Assembly: GCA_023430045.1 (NCBI GenBank)
Contig: JAEZCF010000067.1
Location: forward strand, 1 to 26,067
Source: Pseudomonadota bacterium
Lineage (GTDB): Bacteria > Pseudomonadota > Gammaproteobacteria > Xanthomonadales > Xanthomonadaceae
Direction: 5' to 3'
Length of the DNA stretch: 26,067 nucleotides
The notes under the pieces are model-generated. The model was not told where the DNA came from, ran no database searches, and saw only the letters and a program-made list of their open reading frames with translations. Every line of letters starts with the position of its first letter. Within the stretch, counting starts at the first letter, position 1. The translations under genes were made by a program, and so were the position numbers. Below are positions 1 through 10,414 of this stretch, one piece after another.

Positions 1-1689
1 GGGCAGCGATACACGCGAGGGCGCAGCCGACCATGGGTCGGCTCTACCGGCAGCTTCCGCCAGCGCGGTGCGCCAGTCGCCCTGCAGCGCGCGCGGTGCG
101 AGGTACATGCCGCGCCGCGACGCGATCGCACGCAGGCGCAGGTCGATGTTCGCGCGGGCCAGCAGCTGTGCCTGCGCCGCCTGCAGCTGGTCCAGCAGTT
201 CGGCGCCTACGTTGCCCGGGCCGATCACGCCCACCGCGAACGTCTGCGGCGACAGCCAGAATCCGGCATGCGCGGCGCGCAGCGCACGCGTGGAATCAGC
301 ACTGTCGATCGCCACCGAGATGTTGCGCTCCGAAGAACCCTGCGCGATCGCCAGGATGTTCACCTGCGCGCGGCCCAGTGCTTCGAACAGGCGCGCGGCC
401 ACACCCGGCTGCCCGGCCATGCCATCGCCCACGGCCGCCAGCACGCTGACATCCTGCCGCACCTGCACGCGCTGCACCTGGCCCACCGCCAGTTCGTGCG
501 CGAAGGCCTGCAGCAGCGCATCACGTCCACGCCCTGCCTCACTGCCGCGCACCACGCAGCAGATCGAATGTTCCGACGACCCCTGGGAGATCATCACCAC
601 CGACACCTGCGCCTGCCGCAGAGCGGAAAACACCCGCTCGGCGGTGCCCGGCACGCCGATCAGGCCGGTACCTTCCAGGTTGAGCACCGCCAGTTCCGCA
701 CTCAGCGTAAGCCCCTTTATCGGCCCGCGGATGGAGCGCTCGGCAGTGATGCGCGTGCCGGGGTGACCGGGCTGGAAGGTATTGCGGATCAGGATCGGCA
801 ACCCCCGCTGGATGGCCGGAGACATCGTCTGCGGATGCACCACCCTGGCGCCGAAGTACGCCAGTTCGCAGGCCTCATCGTAGCTGAGCGCATCCAGCTG
901 CACCGCCTCGGGCACCAGGCGCGGATCGGCCGACAGCACGCCATCCACGTCGGTCCATATCTGCAGTTCCTCAGCGTTGAACAGCGCCGCGAATATCGCC
1001 CCGGAGTAGTCGCTGCCATTGCGGCCGAGCGTGGTGATACGGTCCTGGCGGTCGCGGGCGATGAAGCCGGTGACGACCACGCGTGACTGCGGATTGTCCT
1101 GTCGCCATGCCTGCAGGCGCTGCGCGCTGGCGGTCCAGTCGACATCCACGCCCAGCTCGCCGTGCTCCACCACCAGCACGTCGCGCGCATCCAGCACCGC
1201 GCACGGATGTCCCAATGCATGGAAATGCCGCCCCAGCAGGTGCGCCGAACAGACTTCGCCCAGTCCCTGCACCCGGTCCAGCACCTCGCCCGGCAGGCCA
1301 CCGATCACCGCCAGCGCGTCCAGCAGGCCTTCCAGCTCGGCAAAGCGCGCGTCCAGCCATTCGACGCTGTCGCCGGCATGTTCGCCCAGCAGCGCGGCCG
1401 CCGCAGCCCTGTGCCGCGCCCGCAGGTCATGCCAGGCGTCCCGCCATTGCGAGGAACCGGAGGCGGCCATGCGTGCCAGGCCGATCAACGCATCGGTGAC
1501 GCCCTTCATCGCCGATACCACCGCCACCTGCACGCTTTCCGGCCGCTGCAGCAGCAACTGTGCGACATGGCGATAACGCCCGGCATCGGCGACGGATGTA
1601 CCGCCGAACTTGTGCACCACCACGCGGGGTGCTGCGGCGACATCGAAGACGGCGGGCTCGGCGGAAGGTACAGCGGCGACAGAAGACAT
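1..1689 (-). CDS. thrA: Bifunctional aspartokinase / homoserine dehydrogenase I, 3' part outside window
   Basis: The enzyme catalyses the first and third steps of threonine synthesis from aspartate. I translated the minus frame from the ATG at 1689. It shows the aspartokinase nucleotide motif KFGGTS near residue 27, a long kinase domain, an ACT-type regulatory region (motifs such as VSVVMISQGSSEHSI and VNILAIAQGSSERNIS), and then the homoserine dehydrogenase NAD-binding start VGVIGPGNVGAELLDQL near residue 483. About 563 codons are inside the window; the family is about 820-835 aa, so most of the dehydrogenase domain is missing. A GAGG ribosome site lies 5 nt before the ATG. A leader peptide and competing stems precede the gene. 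Odd: after DWRTALAEA near residue 546 the expected homology stops and a SMAG-like palindrome (25-47) is read in frame to the edge with no stop. This could be a disrupted gene or an assembly join. Confidence 0.92.
   Translation of the reverse strand, partial: MSSVAAVPSAEPAVFDVAAAPRVVVHKFGGTSVADAGRYRHVAQLLLQRPESVQVAVVSAMKGVTDALIGLARMAASGSSQWRDAWHDLRARHRAAAAALLGEHAGDSVEWLDARFAELEGLLDALAVIGGLPGEVLDRVQGLGEVCSAHLLGRHFHALGHPCAVLDARDVLVVEHGELGVDVDWTASAQRLQAWRQDNPQSRVVVTGFIARDRQDRITTLGRNGSDYSGAIFAALFNAEELQIWTDVDGVLSADPRLVPEAVQLDALSYDEACELAYFGARVVHPQTMSPAIQRGLPILIRNTFQPGHPGTRITAERSIRGPIKGLTLSAELAVLNLEGTGLIGVPGTAERVFSALRQAQVSVVMISQGSSEHSICCVVRGSEAGRGRDALLQAFAHELAVGQVQRVQVRQDVSVLAAVGDGMAGQPGVAARLFEALGRAQVNILAIAQGSSERNISVAIDSADSTRALRAAHAGFWLSPQTFAVGVIGPGNVGAELLDQLQAAQAQLLARANIDLRLRAIASRRGMYLAPRALQGDWRTALAEAAGRADPWSAAPSRVSLP
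25..47 (-). repeat. SMAG-type GTAG palindrome inside the thrA frame
   Basis: On the minus strand a GTAG head (47-44) is followed by AGCCGACC, a 3-nt loop and GGTCGGCT, a perfect 8-bp stem. This matches the other SMAG-like repeats in the window. It sits within the open thrA frame at the window edge, whereas the others here are intergenic. Confidence 0.75.
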
Positions 1690-1692
1690 GGC

Positions 1693-1799
1693 GACCTCGG
1701 TGGGAGGCCCCGCATCGCTTCAGTGGAAGGTTTCCCCGCCACCTGGTTCGGTGCGGGGCCGTGGTTTTCGTGAGTTACGCGAAGACGACGGACCGCACC
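1693..1799 (-). promoter_or_regulatory. thr leader RNA with mutually exclusive stems (attenuator-like)
   Basis: On the minus-strand transcript, segment 1 (1799-1793, GGTGCGG, inside the leader peptide codons) can pair with segment 2 (1756-1750, CCGCACC). Segment 2, extended to 1760, can instead pair with segment 3 (1743-1734, GGTGGCGGGG, one bulge) or with segment 4 (1714-1706, TGCGGGGCC, perfect 9 bp with 1760-1752). Segment 4 overlaps a small hairpin (1709-1693, arms GGCCTC/GAGGTC with one G-U pair) that would bury the thrA ribosome site GAGG at 1698-1695. No U-run follows any stem. The layout therefore suggests ribosome-stall control of thrA translation initiation. The pairings are visible; the mechanism is inference. 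Confidence 0.6.
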
Positions 1800-1843
1800 C
1801 GGCAGGTGGTGACGGTGGTGGTAATGGTGGTGATGCGCGCCAC
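1775..1843 (-). CDS. thrL: thr operon leader peptide, 22 aa
   Basis: A short frame begins with GTG at 1843 and ends with TAA at 1777-1775. It carries the run ITTITTTVTT: seven Thr and two Ile among ten residues. This is the hallmark of thr operon leader peptides, in which starvation for charged tRNA-Thr or tRNA-Ile stalls the ribosome. A GAGG sequence ends 4 nt before the GTG, and the predicted transcription start is about 60 nt upstream. The gene lies 85 nt upstream of thrA on the same strand, and its Thr codons sit just before the competing stems. An in-frame ATG at 1903 would give a longer peptide, but it falls at the predicted transcript start, so the GTG is preferred. The same DNA in the next frame reads as a His-rich run, which is a shadow. 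Confidence 0.78.
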   Translation of the reverse strand: MARITTITTTVTTCRVRSVVFA

Positions 1844-1909
1844 GCAACCTCGCCCCACAAGGGCGGCGGCAGCGTTTCCAATGGTGGTGTGGACGGCGGG
1901 CATGGCTTC

Positions 1910-1939
1910 AGAAAACACTGCCGTGACCGCCGCTGTCAA
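1910..1939 (-). promoter_or_regulatory. Promoter for thr leader-thrA
   Basis: A perfect -35 hexamer TTGACA lies at 1939-1934 on the minus strand. An 18-nt spacer leads to a weak -10 TTTTCT at 1915-1910. It lies after the stop codon of the upstream EamA gene (2014), so thrA has its own promoter. The -35 is exact; the -10 assignment is tentative. Confidence 0.55.
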
Positions 1940-2013
1940 GTGTTGCGATGCAAAAAAGCGCGCATGCCGACGCGGCCCTACCGCCGACAGCATGGTTGCA
2001 GTGGAGACCATCC

Positions 2014-2961
2014 TCAGCCGGCGTGTTCGCGGATCGCTGGCGGCACCCGATGCGCATGCGCGCACGAAAGCACGCCGGCCATCAGGCAGACGATGGCGAT
2101 GGCTTCCAGCAGCGTCGGCCAGCGCTGTTGCCAGGCGAATCCGTACATCAGCGCGAACAGGGTTTCGAACACGATCATCTGTCCGGTGAGCGTCAGTGGC
2201 AGCAGCCTGCTGGCACGGTTCCAACACGCATTGCCGAGCACCGAAGCCAACACGGCCACGCCTGCGCTGACCATCCAGAACAGGCCCCATTGGCTGCTGT
2301 CGTGCTGGCGGCCCGAAAAGACAAACGCGGATGGCACCAGCAGCAGCGCCAGCGCGCCGGTCACCACACCCGTGAGCAGCGACCAATCGTGCGCGGAAAG
2401 ATCCGGCCGGCGTGCCAGCCAGCGGCTGTTTCCCACCGAATAGGCCGCCCACGAAAGCAGCGCACCGAAGGCGCACAGCAGCCCCAGCACACGCTGTCGC
2501 CACGGCGCCGCGGCATGCTCGGACATCAGCGCTTCATAGCCGACCAGGGCCACGCCCAGCAGGCACAATGCCAGCGCAGGCGCCAACCGACGCAACGGCA
2601 CCGCGCCCTCGTCGCGGGCGCCGACGAGCGTCACCACGACCGGCACCAGCCCCACGATCAGCGATGCCGCCGCACCCCCGGCCCACTGCACCGCCGTGGC
2701 CAGCAACAGGAAATACACCAGGTTGCCGGCCAGGCTCAGCCACACCAGCGCACGCCATTCGGCAGCGCCAAGACGGGGCGCCACGCGTTTCCAGCGCGGC
2801 CACAGCAGCACCACGGCCACCAGCCCGTACACCAGGTAGCGTCCGGCGGACAGCTGCATGGCATCGAACGCCAGCAGTACCGCCGGCGCGAGGAATACGA
2901 TGCCCCACAGCGCACCGGCCATCACGCCATTGCCGATCCCCACACCCATCGAACGGTTCAT
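2014..2961 (-). CDS. EamA/DMT-family transporter, 10 membrane segments
   Basis: This 315-aa, highly hydrophobic protein has the layout of the drug/metabolite transporter superfamily: two EamA-like halves of about five helices each. The first half starts GVMAGALWGIVFLAPAVLL. The second starts near residue 155 (LGLLCAFGALLSWAAYSVGNSR), with a basic loop between them. It would act in the inner membrane as an exporter or importer of a small metabolite; the substrate cannot be told from sequence. The ATG at 2961 is preceded by a purine-rich AGGACAGG. An AraC-type regulator lies 67 bp upstream on the same strand, a common pairing in which the regulator controls the transporter. Its closeness to thrA makes amino-acid export a thought, but only that. 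Confidence 0.88.
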   Translation of the reverse strand: MNRSMGVGIGNGVMAGALWGIVFLAPAVLLAFDAMQLSAGRYLVYGLVAVVLLWPRWKRVAPRLGAAEWRALVWLSLAGNLVYFLLLATAVQWAGGAAASLIVGLVPVVVTLVGARDEGAVPLRRLAPALALCLLGVALVGYEALMSEHAAAPWRQRVLGLLCAFGALLSWAAYSVGNSRWLARRPDLSAHDWSLLTGVVTGALALLLVPSAFVFSGRQHDSSQWGLFWMVSAGVAVLASVLGNACWNRASRLLPLTLTGQMIVFETLFALMYGFAWQQRWPTLLEAIAIVCLMAGVLSCAHAHRVPPAIREHAG

Positions 2962-3028
2962 CGAATGCCTGTCCTGTTGCCTGGCCGCCGAGTCTAGGGG
3001 TCGCAGGCGTGCGCGGTCTTGACCAGGA

Positions 3029-3727
3029 CTACGGTGCCTGGCGTCGCCACGCCGATGGCGTGTAGCCGGTTTCGCGGCGCAGGGCGCGGGTCAGTGCGCT
3101 CTGTTCGGAATAGCCCGCGCGCTGGGCGATATCGCTGATCGACCAGCGCGTGGTGCGCAGCAGGTGGCGTGCCCAGCGCAATCGCAGCGCACTCAGCCAT
3201 GCCTGCGGTGGCAGGCCGAATTCGCGTACGAAGCGCGCGTGCAGGTGGCTGGTGCTCATCCGCGCCATCCGGGCCATGCGCTCCACGGTCCAGGCATCGC
3301 CGGGGGCTGCCTGCAGCCGTGCGCATAGTGCCTGCAGGCGGGCGCCGCTGCCATCGGGCGCGAAGGCCTGCAGCAGCAGCGGCAGTATCGCCGCCGGATC
3401 GGTCCTGATTGCCGAGTCATGCAGCGCGCCGCGCACGGCATGCGGCAGAGACAGCCAGCGTTGCCGGCGGAGGTGCTCCAAGGTGTGGTCGTCGAACCAG
3501 TGCAGGTCACAGTCGATGATCAGGTGGGTGTTGCTTCCCCGCGCTGTCTGGTCATGGTTCTCGCCCGGCGCCACGAAGACGCCCTGCAGGCCATCCAGGC
3601 GCGCACCGTGGCCATCGAGTTCGAACTGCAGCTCGCCCTGCAACGGCAGCACCCACTGCGCATAGCCATGGCGGTCGCCGCCCCAGGCATCGCCGTAGCT
3701 GCGGAAATGGAAACGAGGAGCGCACAT
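3029..3727 (-). CDS. AraC-family transcriptional regulator with cupin sensor
   Basis: The N-terminal part (MCAPRFHFRSYGD..., then VLPLQGELQFELDGH and VFVAPGENHDQ) is a cupin-type ligand-binding domain. The C-terminal ~100 residues carry the two AraC helix-turn-helix units: VERMARMARMSTSHLHARFVRE followed by WSISDIAQRAGYSEQSALTRALRRETGYTPSAWRR, the latter matching the conserved AraC signature. The length of 232 aa is normal for this subgroup. No good ribosome site precedes the ATG at 3727; an in-frame ATG at 3802 would add 25 residues of low-complexity sequence that looks non-homologous. It is co-directional with the EamA transporter downstream (67 bp gap), which is its likeliest target. The ligand is unknown. 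Confidence 0.87.
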   Translation of the reverse strand: MCAPRFHFRSYGDAWGGDRHGYAQWVLPLQGELQFELDGHGARLDGLQGVFVAPGENHDQTARGSNTHLIIDCDLHWFDDHTLEHLRRQRWLSLPHAVRGALHDSAIRTDPAAILPLLLQAFAPDGSGARLQALCARLQAAPGDAWTVERMARMARMSTSHLHARFVREFGLPPQAWLSALRLRWARHLLRTTRWSISDIAQRAGYSEQSALTRALRRETGYTPSAWRRQAP

Positions 3728-3844
3728 GGCCGAAGTCTGGCCGCCCGTCCGCCGGCATGCAATCCCCGCATGTCGGGCAGCCGATGCAGGGTGCGGGCTC
3801 ATCCCGCAGCGGCCTGCGAATGCGATGTCCCGGCGCGGCCGGGA

Positions 3845-4270
3845 TCAGGCGGTATGCAGCAGCGGCTGCACGATGTCGTCAAGGAGTTCTATGGGCGTGC
3901 GCTCATTCTGCGGCGCAGACAGACGGCGGCTGAAACCTGTCCAGTTACCCCGCGACAACAGCCGTACGCATTCGGCGCTCACCGGCAACCAGCGCATCGC
4001 CCAGTACGGAAAAAGTCGGCTTGCCACCATGCCGCGCGCAAGTTCAGTCACGTTGCCATGGCTCTTGGCCTGCAGGATGCGATCGTAGGCCAGGTCCAGG
4101 CCATCCGATGGGCCTTCCAGATACTGCAGGAAACGTTCGCCATCATGCAGCAGCACGCCGGTCACGCCCGCCAGGCGGTTGAAACGTGCGGCCTCTTCTA
4201 CAACCTCGTCCAGTCGTCCTTCCATCCGTGTTGATACTTCGCTGACATAGGCGACTGCGCGCAACGGCAT
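3845..4270 (-). CDS. BLUF-domain blue-light sensor protein
   Basis: A 141-aa protein that is almost entirely one BLUF (blue-light using FAD) domain. The flavin-switch residues are all present: Tyr8 in AVAYVS, Asn31 in RFNRLAGVTG and Gln49 in RFLQYLEGP. Trp90 and Met92 in FPYWAM fit the semi-conserved Trp/Met of the last strand. It should therefore bind flavin and be photoactive. About 45 residues follow the domain core, with no recognisable output domain (no EAL, GGDEF or HTH), so it presumably signals by protein contact. A good AAAGGAA ribosome site precedes the ATG. The gene is monocistronic, flanked by a SMAG cluster upstream and the AraC gene downstream. A GC-rich inverted repeat at about 3829-3844, just after the stop, might help end transcription but has no U-run. 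Confidence 0.9.
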   Translation of the reverse strand: MPLRAVAYVSEVSTRMEGRLDEVVEEAARFNRLAGVTGVLLHDGERFLQYLEGPSDGLDLAYDRILQAKSHGNVTELARGMVASRLFPYWAMRWLPVSAECVRLLSRGNWTGFSRRLSAPQNERTPIELLDDIVQPLLHTA

Positions 4271-4373
4271 GATGTTTCCTTTTTGTGAACGCCTAAGGTA
4301 GCAGGTCGCTCAGATGAAGGACGCTTGTGACCCGTCTGTAGCTTAATAATTCAGATATCGAGGCGGAGTTCAG

Positions 4374-4614
4374 GCGGAGCGGGGCTCTGCCCCGCTGGAT
4401 GGCCGCGGTCCATCAGCCGGGCAGAGCCCAGATCTACGGATTGCGGGCATCATCCGCCGGGCAGAGCCCGGCGCTACGGGACGTGTCAGGTAGAGCGGGG
4501 CTCTGCCCCGCTGAACGGCTGCGGTCCACCAGCCGGGCAGAGCCCGGCTCTACGAGGCGCGTGCACCATCAGCCGGGCAGAGCCCGGCTCTACGAAGCGC
4601 GTGCCCGGCGCTAC
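4374..4614. repeat. Cluster of six SMAG-type repeats plus a remnant
   Basis: The 340-bp gap between the BLUF gene and the receiver-kinase gene is largely filled with GTAG palindromes. Plus orientation: 4374-4397 (head degenerated to GCGG) and 4490-4513 (intact GTAG head). Minus orientation (ending CTAC): 4415-4437 (one arm mutated), 4455-4477, 4531-4553 and 4571-4593. A half-element ends at 4614. Copies 4531 and 4571 are identical in their core and flanks, suggesting local duplication. The last remnant overlaps the final codons and stop of the receiver-kinase gene. The remaining part, 4271-4373, is AT-richer and may hold the BLUF promoter, but I see no clear hexamers. Confidence 0.85.
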
Positions 4615-5729
4615 GCGACGGCGCGGCGGGGAAGGCTGGCTTCGAATACCACGTCGTGCTCTTCATTGCGTGCATGCAGGCGGCCGCCATGGGCGCGCAC
4701 GAACTGATCGGCGATGTACAGGCCCAACCCCAGGCCCTTGCTGGCGTGGAAACTGGCCTTGAACGGTTCGAACAATCGCGGCAGCAGGCTGTCGCCGATC
4801 TGCCCGCGATTGCGCACGCGCAGCACCACGTGCGCCGCGTCCGCGCCATCCACTTCCACACTCACCGATGCTTCGCCACCATGCAGCAGTGCGTTGCCGA
4901 TCAGGTTCGACGCCACCTGCGCCAGCCGGTCCGCATCCCCCTGCAGACGCGTGTCGCCTTCCATGCGTACGTCGATGTTCGCACTGGTATTGCCCTGCTC
5001 CACTTCCTGGACCACCGCATCCACCACCGTGGCGACATTGCACGGGTTACGTTCCAGCCGCAGGCCGCCCGAGCGGATACGCGAGAAATCCAGCAGCTGT
5101 TCCACCATGCGCGCCATGCGCAGGGTGCTGGCCTCCAGGTGGCGCAGCGTCTGCTGCGCGCCGGAATCCCCCGGCACGTCCAGCGACAGCTTGTCCGCGC
5201 ACAGCAGGATCGCCGACAACGGCGTGCGCAGATCGTGCGTCAGCACCGCCATCATCGTCTCGTTGAGCGTCAACGCACGCTCCAGAGCCTCGTTGCGCGC
5301 CTTCAACAGGCGTTTCTGCTGGTACAGCTCGATGAACACACCCAGCTTGCCGAGGATCACCTGCGGCTCGATCGGCTTGTGCAGGAAATCCACCGCACCG
5401 CTCTCGTAGCCCTTGAACGAACGCACCGGATCGTGTGGCGAAGCAGTCAGGAAGATGATCGGCACATCGCAGCTGCGCTGCGAACCGCGCATCAGCTCGG
5501 CAAGCGCGAAACCATCCATCTCCGGCATCTGCACGTCCAGCAGCGCCAGCGCCACCTCATGCTCCAGCAGCAGTTCAAGCGCTTCGTTGCCCGACGATGC
5601 GCACAGGATGCGCAGCCCATCGCGGCGCAGCAGCGCCTCCATCGCCACCAGGTTCTGCGGCACGTCATCGACGATGAGCACGCACACGGGTGCGTCATCG
5701 GCGGTGGCCACAGGCGGGAGCAGGTTCAT
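4611..5729 (-). CDS. Receiver-histidine kinase (REC-HisKA-HATPase), 372 aa
   Basis: An N-terminal receiver domain has the acidic pocket VDD (Asp21-Asp22), phosphoacceptor Asp65 in LLDVQMPEMDG, and Lys118 in LHKP. A short helix (about 130-157) joins it to a HisKA domain with the H-box LTHDLRTPLS (His165). A HATPase domain follows with N-box NLIGNAL and G-box KGLGLGLYIADQF. There is no membrane segment, so it is cytoplasmic and controlled through its own receiver. The ATG at 5729 overlaps the CheB-like stop as ATGA with AAGGA upstream, so I prefer it to the ATG at 5747. It is the last gene of the four-gene operon and probably relays phosphate from the large hybrid kinase. The C-terminus ends close to a SMAG remnant. 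Confidence 0.9.
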   Translation of the reverse strand: MNLLPPVATADDAPVCVLIVDDVPQNLVAMEALLRRDGLRILCASSGNEALELLLEHEVALALLDVQMPEMDGFALAELMRGSQRSCDVPIIFLTASPHDPVRSFKGYESGAVDFLHKPIEPQVILGKLGVFIELYQQKRLLKARNEALERALTLNETMMAVLTHDLRTPLSAILLCADKLSLDVPGDSGAQQTLRHLEASTLRMARMVEQLLDFSRIRSGGLRLERNPCNVATVVDAVVQEVEQGNTSANIDVRMEGDTRLQGDADRLAQVASNLIGNALLHGGEASVSVEVDGADAAHVVLRVRNRGQIGDSLLPRLFEPFKASFHASKGLGLGLYIADQFVRAHGGRLHARNEEHDVVFEASLPRRAVA

Positions 5730-6313
5730 CGCAGTTCCTTCAAGCATTCACATATCTGGTCAAGCGTCAGCACCGCATCGGCGCCGGCGCGTTGCAGCGC
5801 CGATGCCGGCATCAGCGATGCCTCCGCGTCATCGGGACACTGCACCCAGGCGCGTCCCCCAACCTCACGTACCGCAGCCACGCCATCACTGCCGTCGCTG
5901 CTGGCGCCGGTGAGCAGGATCGCCAGCACGTGCTCACCGAACACGGCTGCGGCGGATTCGAACAGCGGGTCCACCGCCGGCCGCGAAAACAGCACCGGGG
6001 CATCCAGTGACAACGCCACCGAATCGCGATCCTCCACCAGCAGGTGGTAATCCGGCGGAGCGAAAGTGACGGTCCCGGGCTGCAGCGGCTGCTTGTCCTC
6101 GGCCTCGCGCACACTCAGCGCGCAGTCCGGGTCCAGCAGTTCGGCAATGCGGCTGGGACGGTCGCGCGGCAGGTGCAGCACCACCAGCACCGGAATCGAA
6201 AGCGCCGCCGGCAGCGCACGAAGTGCTTTCTGCAGTGCGGTGACACCGCCGGCGGAAGCGCCGATCACCAGCACGCGCGGTGACACGGAATTGTCCATCG
6301 CAGCATTCATCAT
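5726..6313 (-). CDS. Stand-alone CheB-type protein-glutamate methylesterase
   Basis: A 195-aa protein consisting only of the CheB catalytic domain, without the regulatory receiver found in chemotaxis CheB. The catalytic triad is visible: Ser20 in IGASAGG, His47 in LHLPRDR and Asp140 in LTGASSDGSDG. It should hydrolyse methyl-glutamate esters, or deamidate Gln, on a helical receptor-like partner. The start codon overlaps the CheR stop (ATGATGA) and its stop overlaps the next start, so the genes are translationally coupled. With no receiver of its own, its activity may be set by the downstream receiver-kinase or the upstream hybrid kinase. No chemoreceptor or CheA/CheW is present here, so a role outside flagellar chemotaxis is likely. 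Confidence 0.9.
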   Translation of the reverse strand: MMNAAMDNSVSPRVLVIGASAGGVTALQKALRALPAALSIPVLVVLHLPRDRPSRIAELLDPDCALSVREAEDKQPLQPGTVTFAPPDYHLLVEDRDSVALSLDAPVLFSRPAVDPLFESAAAVFGEHVLAILLTGASSDGSDGVAAVREVGGRAWVQCPDDAEASLMPASALQRAGADAVLTLDQICECLKELR

Positions 6314-7130
6314 ACGGCCTTCCGGTAGAGGCGCTGTTCGCGCGCGCAGACCTCGAACGCATTGCCGTGCTCACCGAACTGCAGGGATTCCTTGCTGCCC
6401 AGTCCGAGAAAGCCACGGTGCACCAGGGCCTCGCGGAACAGGCCGACGGCACGGTCCTGCAGCGGGCGGTTGAAGTAGATCAGCACATTGCGGCACGACA
6501 CCAGGTGCACTTCGGAAAACACCGTGTCGGTGGCCAGGCTGTGGTCGGCGAACACCACGTTGCGGCGCAGGCGCCGGTCGAACACCGCGCCGTTGTAGCC
6601 GGTAGTGTAGTAATCCGAAAGCGAGCCCTGCCCACCTGCCTGCAGGTAATTGCGGCTGAACTGGGCGATGCGGTCGATGCCGTAGGCGCCCGCTTCGGCA
6701 GCCACCAGCGCCGCCGGATTGATGTCGGTGGCGTAGATGATGCTGCGTTCAAGCAGGCCTTCTTCCTGCAACAGGATCGCCAGCGACCACACTTCCTCAC
6801 CGGAACTGCAACCGGCCACCCACAGCTTGATGGACGGGTATGTCCGCAGCACCGGAATGGCGTGCTGGCGCAATGCCGCGAAATAGGACGGGTCGCGGAA
6901 CATCTCCGATACCTGCACCGTGAAGAACTGCATCGCCTGCGCGAACAGATCCGGCTCATGCAGCAGGCGATGCTGCAGGTCCGAAAGCCGCTCGCACTGA
7001 TAGCGCTGCATGGCCTGGTGCATGCGCCGGCGCAGCGACGATACCGCATAGTTGCGGAAATCGTAGTGGTAGCGCTGGTAGATGGCCTCCACCAGCAGCT
7101 TCAGCTCCAGGTCGAACAACTCCTGCTCGT

Positions 7131-7134
<4 letters not shown>
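6310..7134 (-). CDS. CheR-type protein-glutamate methyltransferase
   Basis: This 274-aa protein matches CheR in length and motifs. The N-terminal helical domain contains YHYDFRNYAVSSLRRRM. The SAM-binding motif I is KLWVAGCSSGEEVWSLAILL. Further on come IYATDINPAAL and the RNVLIYF signature. It transfers methyl groups from S-adenosylmethionine to glutamates on a coiled-coil partner. The ATG at 7134 overlaps the hybrid kinase stop as ATGA; an ATG at 7158 would lie inside the kinase gene, so it is rejected. It lacks the C-terminal TPR found in some CheR variants. With CheB directly downstream it forms a methylation/demethylation pair, and the best substrate candidate in the window is the coiled coil of the adjacent hybrid kinase. 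Confidence 0.92.
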
Positions 7135-10271
<3,137 letters not shown>

Positions 10272-10326
10272 TCAACATACCTGCAGAAAGAACCGCGATG
10301 GTAACTGAATGCATGCCGTTTCCGGC

Positions 10327-10345
10327 AAATGTCGCCTGAAATGTC
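10327..10345. repeat. Direct repeat AAATGTC in the divergent signalling promoter region
   Basis: AAATGTC occurs at 10327-10333 and 10339-10345, a 12-bp period, within the 143-bp gap between the divergent hybrid kinase and PAS kinase genes. The spacing is near one helical turn, as for a tandem regulator site. A TATACA at 10352-10357 could be a -10 for the plus-strand gene, but no matching -35 is clear. Function is inference. Confidence 0.3.
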
Positions 10346-10414
10346 CCGCTGTATACAAAACCTTCACACTGTCGCTTCTAGCTTCATCGGCCTCAGGGGT
10401 CAAAGCGCAGTCTC

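Noticed and set aside
1506..1847. Frame with a His-rich start (HHHHYHHRHH) upstream of thrA, suggestive of a metal-binding leader
   Set aside because: The His codons are the out-of-frame reading of the ACC/ATC codons of the Thr/Ile leader peptide, and the frame runs on through thrA in the wrong phase.
1950..1990. Possible terminator after the EamA gene (minus-strand run of six T)
   Set aside because: The sequence before the T-run can form only about a 4-bp stem, too weak to call.
4374..4614. CRISPR-like array of short repeats
   Set aside because: The units are palindromes in both orientations with irregular spacers shorter than the repeats, as expected for SMAG/REP elements; no cas genes.
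4656..6050. A 464-codon plus-strand frame opposite the receiver-kinase and CheB genes
   Set aside because: Same cause: antisense shadow crossing two real, coupled genes, low complexity and no ribosome site.
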